Source of the DNA: Sinorhizobium sp. B11
GTDB lineage: Bacteria > Pseudomonadota > Alphaproteobacteria > Rhizobiales > Rhizobiaceae
Direction of reading: 5' to 3'
Length of the DNA: 64,000 bases
NCBI GenBank assembly: GCA_039725955.1
Contig: CP091034.1
Span: 3,286,001 to 3,350,000, forward strand
Part shown: in pieces, positions 17,845-26,753 of the stretch
Layout of the letters: each line of letters opens with the position of its first letter
Numbering within the stretch: position 1 is the stretch's first letter
Notes under the pieces: generated by a model
The model's input: the letters and a program-made list of their open reading frames with translations, nothing else
Database searches by the model: none
Told to the model about the DNA's origin: nothing
Translations under genes and position numbers: made by a program

Positions 17845-18756
17845 TCAGGAGACGGAGGCGACCGAAAGGCAGAGGGCAAACTTTTTGACGAGCCGGCGAT
17901 CGAAATGCCCTTCGTTGGCCAGCATCCAGGTCAGCGCCTCTTTCGCGCTCCACGCTGACTTGTAGGGGCGTGCCGAAGTGACCGCGTCATAGACATCGCA
18001 AATCGCCGCAAGGCGTGCGTGAAGGCTGATTTCGCCATGGGACAGGTTGCGCGGATAACCCTTGCCGTCGATCCGTTCATGATGATTGAGGCAGACGTCG
18101 AGAACAATTTTCGACATGCCCTCCTGACGCGCCAGGATCGCATGCCCCTTTTCCGGATGATCGCGGATCAGTTGCATCTCGTCTTCGTTCAGGCGCCCCT
18201 CCTTGTTGAGCACTTCGAGCGGAATTTCGAGCTTGCCGACATCGTGCAACAGCCCCGCCGTGCCGAGCGCCTGCACCACTTCCTCATCTAGCCCGAGGTG
18301 GCGGCTGAAAAGGATCATCAGGGCACTGACCGAAAGGGAATGCAGAAAGGTGACTTCATCCTTGGATTTCAGCCGGGTAACGCTGATGAAGACGGCAGGA
18401 TGGTCATCCATCGATTTGGAAACAGAGGAAATTACCGGCTCGACCTGGTCGACGGAGATCGCATCTCCGCCCCGCAGCCGGCCGAAGACATTTTCCAGCA
18501 CTTCCACGGATTTCTGAATGGTCTCGCGCGCCGCCTTGATGTCGATCTCGATCTTGCGGGAGGTACCTCCGACATCGATGCCCTTGGTGGTGTTGATCAC
18601 GACACCTGCATCCGCACATTCGTTGAGCTTCAGCGTATCGCTCTCACGCCGCAGTAAGAACCGTCGCCGGGATAGAAGAGGATGGTCCCAGACACCCTCG
18701 ACCATCTCGATAAACATTCCGGTCCGCACTTGCCTAGCTTCAATACGCTTGAGCAT
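17845..18756 (-). CDS. HD-GYP domain protein with N-terminal DUF3391
   Basis: This 303-residue protein starts with a DUF3391-like region (KRIEARQVRTGMFIEMVEG) and continues with an HD-GYP phosphodiesterase domain. The metal-binding and signature residues are HSLSVSALM, LLHDVGKLEIP, HHERIDGKGYP and CDVYDAVTSARPYK. Such enzymes break down cyclic di-GMP. The key HD and GYP motifs are intact. The C-terminus stops shortly after the last helix of the domain (KKFALCL) and lacks the short beta-rich tail I expect in relatives, so the gene may be truncated at its 3' end. I found no continuation in the other frames. Confidence 0.85.
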   Translation of the reverse strand: MLKRIEARQVRTGMFIEMVEGVWDHPLLSRRRFLLRRESDTLKLNECADAGVVINTTKGIDVGGTSRKIEIDIKAARETIQKSVEVLENVFGRLRGGDAISVDQVEPVISSVSKSMDDHPAVFISVTRLKSKDEVTFLHSLSVSALMILFSRHLGLDEEVVQALGTAGLLHDVGKLEIPLEVLNKEGRLNEDEMQLIRDHPEKGHAILARQEGMSKIVLDVCLNHHERIDGKGYPRNLSHGEISLHARLAAICDVYDAVTSARPYKSAWSAKEALTWMLANEGHFDRRLVKKFALCLSVASVS

Positions 18757-19364
18757 TCAGATATCTGTTCCCGCTATATGTCTGAATCGACAAATCGAAT
18801 ATTTTATTGCACCGCAACAATATACTAGGGAATAGTAGTTATACTGGGATTCTCAGAATCAATTGTTAACTCGCTAAAACAGCAAAGCAAAAACAGTGAT
18901 CAGCGGCGCCATTACCAGATATGGGCTTATCCTCAGCCGCCGATATGCTCTGTCGAGGACAGCTTCGCCCTACAAGTCCGCACGACTGAACGTATCGGGC
19001 CGGAAGAACCCAGCTCTGACAATTGCGGATTGAGATTGCCCTGACAGGGGTGCCGTGATCCGCCGATCAGCCTGGGCAGGACAGACCGAAAATTGCGGGA
19101 AATGGACTGAAAAATCAAAAAATCGGGCGCAATCTTTTCAGATTTGGCGAAATCGGCGCCGATCTTGTTATCATCTTGCGGAATCTCACCGAAATTTCTA
19201 GAAATCTTGCCATGCGCCGGGCGAGCCAAATATGGCCGCGGGGCTCATTGATCGTGCAGCTTTTCCTCGTCCTTGGCACGCTCCCAACGGGATCGCTGAC
19301 AAAAGAATGGCCTGCGCGACAAGCAACCGGTGGTCGAAGACGACCCTACCCAAGGAGACAGAAC
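18757..19364. other. 608-bp gap without a supported gene
   Basis: This gap holds the divergent promoters of the HD-GYP gene and the binding-protein gene. A 98-codon minus-strand frame at 18933-19229 has no start signal I trust and no recognisable product. ATTCAGA (18755-18761) and TCTGAAT (18781-18787) form an inverted repeat across the HD-GYP start. I see no RNA gene. Confidence 0.5.
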
Positions 19365-20468
19365 ATGACCCTGAAGACTCTGACGGCGACGCTGGTCGCC
19401 TCGCTGGCATTTGCCCCGCTCGCGCATGCGGATATCGTCATCGGCCTCATCGCGCCGCTGACCGGTCCGGTGGCAGCCTATGGCGACCAGGTAAAGAACG
19501 GCGCGCAGACCGCCGTCGATGAAATCAACAAGAGCGGCGGCATTCTCGGCGAGAAGGTCGTGCTCGAACTCGCTGACGATGCCGGTGAGCCGAAGCAGGG
19601 CGTTTCTGCTGCGAACAAGGTTGTCGGCGAAGGCATCCGCTTCGTCGTCGGCCCGGTCACCTCGGGAGTTGCCATCCCGGTTTCTGATGTTCTGGCCGAA
19701 AACGGCGTGCTGATGGTCACCCCGACCGCCACGGCGCCTGACCTCACCAAGCGCGGCCTGACCAATGTTCTGCGCACCTGCGGCCGGGACGACCAGCAGG
19801 CCGAAGTCGCCGCCAAATACGTTCTCGAACATTTCAAGGACAAGCGAGTCGCCATCATCAACGACAAGGGCGCTTACGGTAAGGGTCTCGCCGACGCCTT
19901 CAAGGCAACGCTGAACGCTGGTGGCATCACCGAAGTCATCAACGACTCCATCACGCCCGGCGACAAGGACTTCTCCGCGCTGACCACCCGCGTCAAGGCT
20001 GAGAAGGTCGATCTCATCTATTTCGGCGGCTACCACCCGGAAGGTGGCCTGCTTGCCCGTCAGCTGCATGACCTTTCGGTCAATGCCCAGATCATCGGCG
20101 GCGACGGCCTTTCCAACACGGAATTCTGGACGATCGGCACCGATGCGGCAGCTGGCACGCTGTTCACCAATGCCTCCGACGCCACCAAGAGCCCGGACTC
20201 CAAGGCTGCAGCTGATGCGCTCGCCGCCAAGAAGATCCCGGCCGAAGCCTTCACCCTCAACGCCTATGCTGCCGTTGAAGTCCTGAAGGCCGGCATCGAG
20301 AAGGCCGGCAGTGCCGAGGATGCAGAAGCCGTTGCTACTGCCTTGAAGGGCGGCGAGCAGATCCCGACGGCGATTGGCAAGCTCACCTATGGCGAGACCG
20401 GCGACCTCTCCTCGCAGAGCTTCTCGCTCTACAAGTGGGAAGGCGGCAAGATCGTTGCTGCCGAGTAA
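19365..20468 (+). CDS. branched-chain amino acid-type ABC transporter binding protein (LivJ-like), orphan
   Basis: This 367-residue periplasmic binding protein has a signal peptide of about 22 residues (MTLKTLTATLVASLAF, cleavage after AHA). Its receptor family fold is shown by IGLIAPLTGPVAAYGDQVKNG, VGPVTSGVAIPVSDVL and FGGYHPEGGLLARQ. It resembles LivJ/BraC proteins that deliver leucine-type amino acids to a Liv importer. AAGGAG stands before the ATG at 19365. No permease or ATPase genes are adjacent, so it must use a transporter encoded elsewhere. A strong terminator follows directly. Confidence 0.9.
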   Translation: MTLKTLTATLVASLAFAPLAHADIVIGLIAPLTGPVAAYGDQVKNGAQTAVDEINKSGGILGEKVVLELADDAGEPKQGVSAANKVVGEGIRFVVGPVTSGVAIPVSDVLAENGVLMVTPTATAPDLTKRGLTNVLRTCGRDDQQAEVAAKYVLEHFKDKRVAIINDKGAYGKGLADAFKATLNAGGITEVINDSITPGDKDFSALTTRVKAEKVDLIYFGGYHPEGGLLARQLHDLSVNAQIIGGDGLSNTEFWTIGTDAAAGTLFTNASDATKSPDSKAAADALAAKKIPAEAFTLNAYAAVEVLKAGIEKAGSAEDAEAVATALKGGEQIPTAIGKLTYGETGDLSSQSFSLYKWEGGKIVAAE

Positions 20469-20489
20469 TCGGAACGAATGGAACATGCG

Positions 20490-20519
20490 ACCGGGCGCCA
20501 ATGGCGCCCGGTTTCGTTT
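20490..20519 (+). terminator. terminator after the livJ-like gene
   Basis: ACCGGGCGCC (20490-20499) and GGCGCCCGGT (20503-20512) form a perfect 10-bp stem with a 3-nt loop, followed by TTCGTTT. Confidence 0.85.
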
Positions 20520-20585
20520 GCGGGCATCGAATCCACAAGCAGATGCGCTATAACTCGCGGAATCGATTGCATCGCGAGGGTAGTC

Positions 20586-22283
20586 ATGACCGCCAAACTC
20601 GAACGTCTTATTGATCAGGGTGTGGGTCGTGTGCCGGCCGACATCGTGCTGAAAGGCGGACGCTTCTTCGATCTCGTAACCGGCGAACTCGTCCAGTCGG
20701 ACATTGCCATCGGCGGCGACCGCATCGTCGGAACCTGTGGCAACTACAGCGGCCAAACCGAGATCGACATTTCCGGCAAGATCGTCGTTCCCGGCTTCAT
20801 CGATACGCATCTGCATATCGAATCCTCTCTCGTCACGCCGCACGAATTCGACCGCTGCGTCCTGCCCTATGGCGTCACGACCGTGATCTGCGACCCCCAC
20901 GAGATCGCCAATGTGCTCGGCAAGGAAGGCATCGAATTCTTCCTCGCTTCGGCGCTGGAAACGATCATGGATATCCGCGTCCAGCTGTCCTCCTGCGTGC
21001 CGGCTACCCATCTGGAGACATCAGGCGCCGACCTGCCGGTCGAAAGCCTCCTGCCCTACCGCGACCATCCCAAGGTCATCGGGCTTGCCGAATTCATGAA
21101 TTTCCCGGGGGTGATCCATAAGGATCCCGTCTGCATGGCAAAGCTCGATGCTTTCCAGGGCGGGCATATCGACGGCCATGCGCCACTGCTCTCAGGCAAT
21201 GATCTGAACGGTTATCTCTCGACAGGCATCTGCACCGAGCACGAATGCACGAGCGCGGCCGAAGCCCTGGAGAAAATCCGCAAGGGCATGCACATCCTCG
21301 TCCGCGAAGGCTCCGTCTCGAAGGATCTTCACGCCCTGATGCCCATCATCACCGAGCGCCTCTCGCCCTACCTTGCGCTCTGCACCGATGACCGCAATCC
21401 GCTCGATATCGCCGAGCAGGGCCATCTCGACTACATGATCCGCACGGCGATCACCCATGGCGTCGAACCGTTGGCGGTTTACCGCGCCGCCTCGATCTCG
21501 GCTGCCCGCGCCTTCGGCCTGTGCGACCGTGGCCTCGTCGCGCCCGGCTGGAGAGCCGATCTCGTCGTCATCGACAGCCTGGAGAATTGTCGGGCGGAAA
21601 TGGTCTTCTCGGCCGGCCGTCACGTCACCGATGCGCTTTTTGCCACCCGCAAGTCCGTGTCGCCAGTTGGCCTCGACAGCGTCAAGGCTCGCTCCGTCAA
21701 TGCAGCCCATTTCGGCGTGCCTGTTTCGGAGGGAGAAACGCCCGTCATCGGCGTCATGCCCGGCAAGATCATCACCGAGCATCGCCGTTACCGCCTGCCG
21801 GCGAAAGGGAATCAGACGACCGTCGATCTCGGCAAAGACATCATCAAGGTCGCCGTCATCGAGCGTCACGGCAAGAACGGTAATCACGCCAACGGCTTCG
21901 TTCAGGGATTCGGATTGAAGAAGGGCGCCATCGCCTCGACGGTCGGCCATGACAGCCACAATATCTGCGTCGTCGGCGTCAACGAGGACGACATGGCGCT
22001 TGCGGCCAATCGTCTGGGCGAGATCAAGGGTGGCTTCGTCGTCGTCGAAGACGGCAAGGTCACGGGTGAGATTGCGCTCCCCGTCGCCGGCCTGATGAGC
22101 CTGGAACCCTATGAAACCGTGCGCGACACGCTGCATGATCTGCGCAAGGCAGCCTATGCCCTGGGCACGACCCTGGAGGAACCCTTCCTGCAGGTCGCCT
22201 TTCTGCCCCTGCCCGTGATCCCGCATCTGAAGATCTCGGACAAGGGGATGGTGGACGTCGATCGCTTCGCGCTGATCAGCTGA
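20586..22283 (+). CDS. ade: adenine deaminase
   Basis: This amidohydrolase-superfamily enzyme converts adenine to hypoxanthine plus ammonia in purine salvage and breakdown. The 565-residue protein shows the metal-binding GFIDTHLHIESS, the CDPHEIANVLG segment, GHAPLLSG, CTEHECTS and CTDDRNPLDI, all hallmarks of Ade proteins. The C-terminal domain has GKNGNHANGFVQGFGLKKGA. The ATG at 20586 follows GAGGG. The 3' end overlaps the convergent alpha-glucosidase gene by 8 bp. It could feed hypoxanthine to the xanthine dehydrogenase encoded 32 kb away in this window. Confidence 0.95.
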   Translation: MTAKLERLIDQGVGRVPADIVLKGGRFFDLVTGELVQSDIAIGGDRIVGTCGNYSGQTEIDISGKIVVPGFIDTHLHIESSLVTPHEFDRCVLPYGVTTVICDPHEIANVLGKEGIEFFLASALETIMDIRVQLSSCVPATHLETSGADLPVESLLPYRDHPKVIGLAEFMNFPGVIHKDPVCMAKLDAFQGGHIDGHAPLLSGNDLNGYLSTGICTEHECTSAAEALEKIRKGMHILVREGSVSKDLHALMPIITERLSPYLALCTDDRNPLDIAEQGHLDYMIRTAITHGVEPLAVYRAASISAARAFGLCDRGLVAPGWRADLVVIDSLENCRAEMVFSAGRHVTDALFATRKSVSPVGLDSVKARSVNAAHFGVPVSEGETPVIGVMPGKIITEHRRYRLPAKGNQTTVDLGKDIIKVAVIERHGKNGNHANGFVQGFGLKKGAIASTVGHDSHNICVVGVNEDDMALAANRLGEIKGGFVVVEDGKVTGEIALPVAGLMSLEPYETVRDTLHDLRKAAYALGTTLEEPFLQVAFLPLPVIPHLKISDKGMVDVDRFALIS

Positions 22284-23925
22284 TACGAGCGCAGAAGGCG
22301 TCAAGCGCCTTGATCTGCACTGTCTTGGCGCTGGCGGTGGCTTTGAACCCGGGCATGGGCAATGGAGCGCCCAGCACCATGCCGGCAGGAAGCTGAAACT
22401 CCGCGGCCTCACGCGTCAGGTTGAAAACGAAGAGCAGTTTCTCGTCTCCCTTCTGCCTGATGAAGGCGAGCAGGTCCTGATTGCTGCCAACGAATTCCAT
22501 GCTGCCGTCGATCAGCACCGGATAGGTCTTCCGGAATTCGAGCGTACGCCGGTAATGATGCAGCACGGACCTGTCATCGTTTTCCTGGGTGTCCACGGAA
22601 AGCGCCGCCTGTTCATAGGGCACCGGCAGCCAGCTCTTCTCAGCGCTGGTAAAACCGGCATGCGCCTTGCCGGCTTCCCATGGCATCGGCGTACGGCATC
22701 CGTCACGGCCCTTGAAGGCCGGCCAGAAGCGAATGCCATAGGGGTCGCGCAGGTCTTCGAAGGCAAGCTCTGCCTCCGGCAGGCCCAGCTCCTCGCCCTG
22801 ATAGAGGCAGATCGAACCGCGAAGCGCTGCCAACACCGAAATCGCCAGCTTGGCGATGACGGGCCGCTCCTCTTCCGTTAGCGCGAAGCGGCTGACATGG
22901 CGGTTGACGTCGTGATTGGAGAAAGCCCAGCAGACCCACCCATCTTTCACCATGCGCTGGAAGGTCTCGACGCAGCTTCGGACATGCGTGGCGGTAAATT
23001 CGGGGCCGAGCAGATCGAAAGTGTAGCACATATGCAGCTTGTCGCCGCCGGTCGTGTAGGCAGCAACGGTCTTCAACGAGCGCGCGCCATCGCCGACTTC
23101 ACCTACCGTCGTGCGTCCCTCGTATTGATTGAGAAGGGCCCGAAAGCGTTTGAGGAATTCGAGGTTTTCCGGCTGCGTCTTGTCATAGAGGTGGTTCTGC
23201 ATGCCATAGGGATTGCTGTCGGGCGCATCGAGACCGGCCTGGTCCGGATCCGGAACATGCGGCGGATTGTCCCGGAGCAGCTTGTCGCAGAAATAATAGT
23301 TCACCGTGTCGAGGCGGAAACCGTCGACGCCGCGGTCGAGCCAGAACTTTACCGTCTTAAGCAGTGCGTCCTGAACCGGCTTGCTGTGGAAATTCAGGTC
23401 CGGCTGCGAGGTCAGGAAGTTGTGCTGGTAATATTGCCGGCGCACGCCATCCCATTCCCATCCCGGCCCGCCGAAGATCGACAGCCAGTTGTTCGGCGCC
23501 GTGCCGTCCGGCTTGGGATCGGCCCAGACATACCAGTCCGCCTTGTCGTTCGTGCGGCTGGAGCGGCTTTCCACGAACCATGGATGCCGGTCGGACGTAT
23601 GGGAAATCACCTGGTCGATGATGACTTTTATGCCGAGCCTGTGGGCTTCCAACATCATTGCGTCGAAATCGTCGAGCGTGCCGAAAATCGGATCGACATC
23701 GCAATAGTCGGAGACGTCATAGCCCATGTCGGCCATCGGCGACTTGAAGAAGGGGGAGAGCCAGATCGCGTCGACGCCGAGGCTTGCGATATGGGAGAGG
23801 CGCCGGGTTATCCCCTTGAGATCGCCGAGCCCGTCACCATTCGTATCCTGAAACGAGCGCGGATAGACCTGATAGATCACCGCGCCGCGCCACCAATCCG
23901 CATTCCCGCCTGTCTGCAACGCCAT
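22276..23925 (-). CDS. GH13 alpha-glucosidase (AglA-like)
   Basis: This is a 549-residue cytoplasmic glycoside hydrolase of family 13, oligo-1,6-/alpha-glucosidase type. Conserved regions are GVDAIWLSPFF, the nucleophile Asp206 in GFRLDTVNY, the acid/base Glu276 in TVGEVGDG and the transition-state Asp339 in SNHDVNRH. The length and the QVYPRSFQDTNGDGLGD start fit rhizobial AglA, which splits sucrose, trehalose or maltose, but there are no agl transporter genes next to it. It has no signal peptide. It overlaps ade by 8 bp at the 3' end. Confidence 0.9.
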   Translation of the reverse strand: MALQTGGNADWWRGAVIYQVYPRSFQDTNGDGLGDLKGITRRLSHIASLGVDAIWLSPFFKSPMADMGYDVSDYCDVDPIFGTLDDFDAMMLEAHRLGIKVIIDQVISHTSDRHPWFVESRSSRTNDKADWYVWADPKPDGTAPNNWLSIFGGPGWEWDGVRRQYYQHNFLTSQPDLNFHSKPVQDALLKTVKFWLDRGVDGFRLDTVNYYFCDKLLRDNPPHVPDPDQAGLDAPDSNPYGMQNHLYDKTQPENLEFLKRFRALLNQYEGRTTVGEVGDGARSLKTVAAYTTGGDKLHMCYTFDLLGPEFTATHVRSCVETFQRMVKDGWVCWAFSNHDVNRHVSRFALTEEERPVIAKLAISVLAALRGSICLYQGEELGLPEAELAFEDLRDPYGIRFWPAFKGRDGCRTPMPWEAGKAHAGFTSAEKSWLPVPYEQAALSVDTQENDDRSVLHHYRRTLEFRKTYPVLIDGSMEFVGSNQDLLAFIRQKGDEKLLFVFNLTREAAEFQLPAGMVLGAPLPMPGFKATASAKTVQIKALDAFCARIS

Positions 23926-24123
23926 GAGCCGCCGTCTCCTGCTTCATTTCGCCCGCAAGACTAATGGCGGCGAAGCAAAAAACAACAGTTCAATGGCCCA
24001 TTCTCGAGCAAAGATCAGCTAGTCGCGATCGGACAAAAGGGAGACGCTTATAAGCTTGTCCACACCCGAATGCTACCCACTGGTTTAGGGGTTGCAACGC
24101 CAAACCTTTGCGTTAAGGTGCCG

Positions 24124-24146
24124 TTGACCTGCACGTAACAGGTCAA
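24124..24146. promoter_or_regulatory. perfect dyad in front of the opp operon
   Basis: TTGACCTG (24124-24131) and CAGGTCAA (24139-24146) are perfect inverted 8-mers around a 7-nt spacer, 55 bp before the oppA ATG. The position suits a repressor or activator operator. The cognate regulator is unknown. Confidence 0.45.
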
Positions 24147-24200
24147 ACCGGGAACAAATGACCAAAGAAAAGGCGAAAAGCCTAGAAAGGTGGACCCTCC

Positions 24201-25781
24201 ATGTCCTTTTTCACGAAAAAATTTCTCGCGTCTGCAATGGTTGGCTCATTGCTCGCATTTTCGGCCCATGCGGCCACACTGAATATCCATAATGGTGGCG
24301 ACCCCACCTCGCTGGATCCGCAAAAGCTCTCCGGCGACTGGGAAAACCGTATTGCCGGCGACATTTTCGAAGGCCTTGTCACTGAAGACGCCAAGGACAA
24401 CCCGGTTCCCGGCCAGGCCGAAAGCTGGACCATTTCCCCCGATGGCAAAGTCTACACTTTCAAGCTGCGTGACGGCATCAAGTGGTCCGATGGCCAGCCG
24501 GTAACGGCAGGCGATTTCGTCTTCGCCTTCCAGCGCCTTATCGACCCGAAGAACGCGGCCGACTACGCCTATCTGCAGTTCACCATCAAGAACGCGGAAA
24601 AGATCAACAAGGGCGAAATCACCGATCTCAACGAACTCGGCGTCAAGGCGATCGACGACAAGACGCTCGAGATCACCCTCGAGAACCCGACCCCCTACTT
24701 CACCAACGCCCTGATGCACTACACGGCCTATCCGCTGCCGAAGCATGTCGTCGAGGCCAAGGGTCAGGACTGGGTCAAGATTGGCAACATCGTCACCAAC
24801 GGTCCGTACAAGCCGACCGAATGGGTCCCCGGTTCGCACGTCACGACCGTCAAGAACGACCAGTATTACGGTGCCAAGGATATCAAGATCGACGGCGCGA
24901 AGTTCTTCGTGCTTGAAGACCAGGAAGCCGCTCTGAAGCGCTACCGCGCCGGCGAATTCGACATTCTCACCGACTTCCCGACCGACCAGTATGAGTGGAT
25001 GAAGAAGAACCTGCCGGGCCAGGCGCACGTCGCCCCCTTCTCCGGTCTTTACTACTACGTCATCAACTCGACCAAGCCGCCCTTCAACGACAAGCGCGTC
25101 CGCCAGGCTCTCTCCATGGCGATCAACCGCGAAGTCATCGGCCCGCAGATCCTCGGCACCGGCGAACTGCCGGCTTACTCCTGGGTCCCGCCGGGCACGG
25201 CAAACTACGGTGAGCCCGCCTATGTCTCCTGGAAGGATCTTTCCTACAAGGACAAGGTCGAAGAAGCCAAGAAGCTGCTGAAGGAAGCAGGCTTCGGCCC
25301 GGATCACCCGCTGACCACCGAGCTCAAGTACAACACCAACGACAACCACAAGCGCATTGCCGTCGCGATCGCCTCCATGTGGAAGCCGCTTGGCGTCAAT
25401 GTCGAGCTCGTCAATGCTGAAACGAAGGTCCACTACGATCAGCTGCAGCGTGGTGAAGTGCAGATCGGCCGTGCCGGCTGGCTCGCCGACTACAACGATC
25501 CGGACAACTTCCTGAACCTGCTCGTCACCGGCGTTCAGATGAACTACGGTCGCTGGTCGAATGCCGACTATGACAAGCTGATCAAGGACGGCAACGCTCA
25601 GACCGATCTGACGAAGCGCGCCGAGATCTTCAAGAAGGCCGAACAGCTCGCGCTGGACGATTCCGCAGCACTTCCGATCTATTACTACGTCTCCAAGAAC
25701 GTCGTCTCGCCCAAGATCGAGGGCTTCGTCGACAACGTTCAGGATATCCACCGCACGCGCTGGCTGTCCATCAAGGAATAA
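24201..25781 (+). CDS. oppA: oligopeptide ABC transporter binding protein OppA
   Basis: This 526-residue periplasmic protein is of the SBP_bac_5 family. A signal peptide of about 24 residues (cleavage after AHA) is followed by family segments such as GGDPTSLDPQKLSG, FEGLVTEDAKDN, VRQALSMAINREVI and GRAGWLADYNDPDNFLNL. It binds short peptides, in this family with little sequence preference, and passes them to OppBCDF encoded directly downstream. The mature protein has no N-terminal lipobox Cys, as expected for a Gram-negative. A long perfect hairpin separates it from oppB. Confidence 0.94.
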   Translation: MSFFTKKFLASAMVGSLLAFSAHAATLNIHNGGDPTSLDPQKLSGDWENRIAGDIFEGLVTEDAKDNPVPGQAESWTISPDGKVYTFKLRDGIKWSDGQPVTAGDFVFAFQRLIDPKNAADYAYLQFTIKNAEKINKGEITDLNELGVKAIDDKTLEITLENPTPYFTNALMHYTAYPLPKHVVEAKGQDWVKIGNIVTNGPYKPTEWVPGSHVTTVKNDQYYGAKDIKIDGAKFFVLEDQEAALKRYRAGEFDILTDFPTDQYEWMKKNLPGQAHVAPFSGLYYYVINSTKPPFNDKRVRQALSMAINREVIGPQILGTGELPAYSWVPPGTANYGEPAYVSWKDLSYKDKVEEAKKLLKEAGFGPDHPLTTELKYNTNDNHKRIAVAIASMWKPLGVNVELVNAETKVHYDQLQRGEVQIGRAGWLADYNDPDNFLNLLVTGVQMNYGRWSNADYDKLIKDGNAQTDLTKRAEIFKKAEQLALDDSAALPIYYYVSKNVVSPKIEGFVDNVQDIHRTRWLSIKE

Positions 25782-25789
25782 GGATGAAA

Positions 25790-25818
25790 GGCTCTTCCCG
25801 GTCACTCCGGGAAGAGCC
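25790..25818 (+). promoter_or_regulatory. 12-bp perfect stem between oppA and oppB
   Basis: GGCTCTTCCCGG (25790-25801) and CCGGGAAGAGCC (25807-25818) pair fully with a 5-nt loop, 11 bp before the oppB ATG. There is no T-run. It resembles an mRNA-stabilising hairpin that keeps oppA mRNA more abundant than the rest. It could also limit ribosome access to oppB. Confidence 0.65.
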
Positions 25819-25829
25819 GCTCCACGCCC

Positions 25830-26753
25830 ATGATCAAATATGCACTCCGTCGATTGCTGTCGACGATCCCCGTCCTGTGGATCGCCGTCACAGCTTGCTT
25901 TTTCGTTTTGCGCCTCGCCCCCGGCGGCCCCTTCGATGGCGAAAGGCCATTGCCGCCGGTGATCCTGAAAAACCTCGCGGTTCACTACAATCTGGATAAA
26001 CCGCTCATCCAGCAGTACCTGATCTACGTTGGTGATCTCCTGCACGGCGACCTCGGCCCCTCCTTCGCGAGCGAGGATTTCACTGTCGCCCAGCAGATCG
26101 CGATCGGTCTGCCCTACACCTTCACCATCGGTACGGCTGCCTTCCTGATCGCCATCATCGTCGGCGTCGCCGTCGGCTGTCTTGGGGCGCTCTATCAGAA
26201 CAAGGCACCGGACTATATTCTGAGTGCTCTCATTCTGGTGGGCGTCGTGCTGCCGAACTTCCTGATCGCGCCCATCATGCAGCTTGTCTTCGGCATCCAT
26301 CTCGCGTGGTTTCCGGTCGGCGGCTGGGGTGATGGCTCGATCAAATATCTCGTCCTGCCGATCTTCGTTCTCGCCCTGCCGCATGCCGGCCGCATCTCAC
26401 GCATCACCCGAGGCTCGATGATCGAGGTGATGAACCAGAATTTCATCCGCACCGCCAAGGCCAAGGGTATCGGTCCGCGTCTGACGGTCATGCGTCACGC
26501 GCTGAAACCCGCCATGATGCCCGTCGTTTCCTATCTCGGACCGGCGGCAAGCTATCTTCTCACCGGCTCGCTGGTTGTCGAAAGCATCTTCGGATTGCCC
26601 GGCATCGGCCGCTATTTCGTCAACGCAGCGCTGAACCGCGATTACGGCATGGTTCTTGGTACGGTCATCTTCTACATGGTACTGATCGTGTTCCTGAACC
26701 TTCTGGTCGACATCGCCTATGCCTGGCTGGACCCGAAAGTGAGAAACAGATGA
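25830..26753 (+). CDS. oppB: oligopeptide ABC transporter permease OppB
   Basis: This 307-residue inner-membrane permease has about six helices, starting LRRLLSTIPVLWIAVTACFFVLRL, with the cytoplasmic ATPase-docking loop FIRTAKAKGIGPRLTVMRHALKPA. It forms the channel with OppC. The stop overlaps the oppC start by ATGA, showing translational coupling. The N-terminal periplasmic segment (APGGPFDGERPLPP) is typical of OppB. Confidence 0.94.
   Translation: MIKYALRRLLSTIPVLWIAVTACFFVLRLAPGGPFDGERPLPPVILKNLAVHYNLDKPLIQQYLIYVGDLLHGDLGPSFASEDFTVAQQIAIGLPYTFTIGTAAFLIAIIVGVAVGCLGALYQNKAPDYILSALILVGVVLPNFLIAPIMQLVFGIHLAWFPVGGWGDGSIKYLVLPIFVLALPHAGRISRITRGSMIEVMNQNFIRTAKAKGIGPRLTVMRHALKPAMMPVVSYLGPAASYLLTGSLVVESIFGLPGIGRYFVNAALNRDYGMVLGTVIFYMVLIVFLNLLVDIAYAWLDPKVRNR

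Noticed and set aside
17821..17880. frameshift explanation for the short HD-GYP C-terminus
   Set aside because: The other frames downstream give no residues like the expected tail, so a simple frameshift is not supported.
18933..19229. 98-codon minus-strand frame in the 608-bp gap
   Set aside because: It repeats SRNF-like words but has no ribosome-binding site, no family resemblance and weak codon bias.
19245..21011. 588-codon minus-strand open frame across the livJ-like gene and ade
   Set aside because: It spans two real genes and the terminator between them; no domain seen.
24246..26384. 712-codon minus-strand open frame across oppA and oppB
   Set aside because: It covers two well-supported genes on the other strand and has no recognisable domain.
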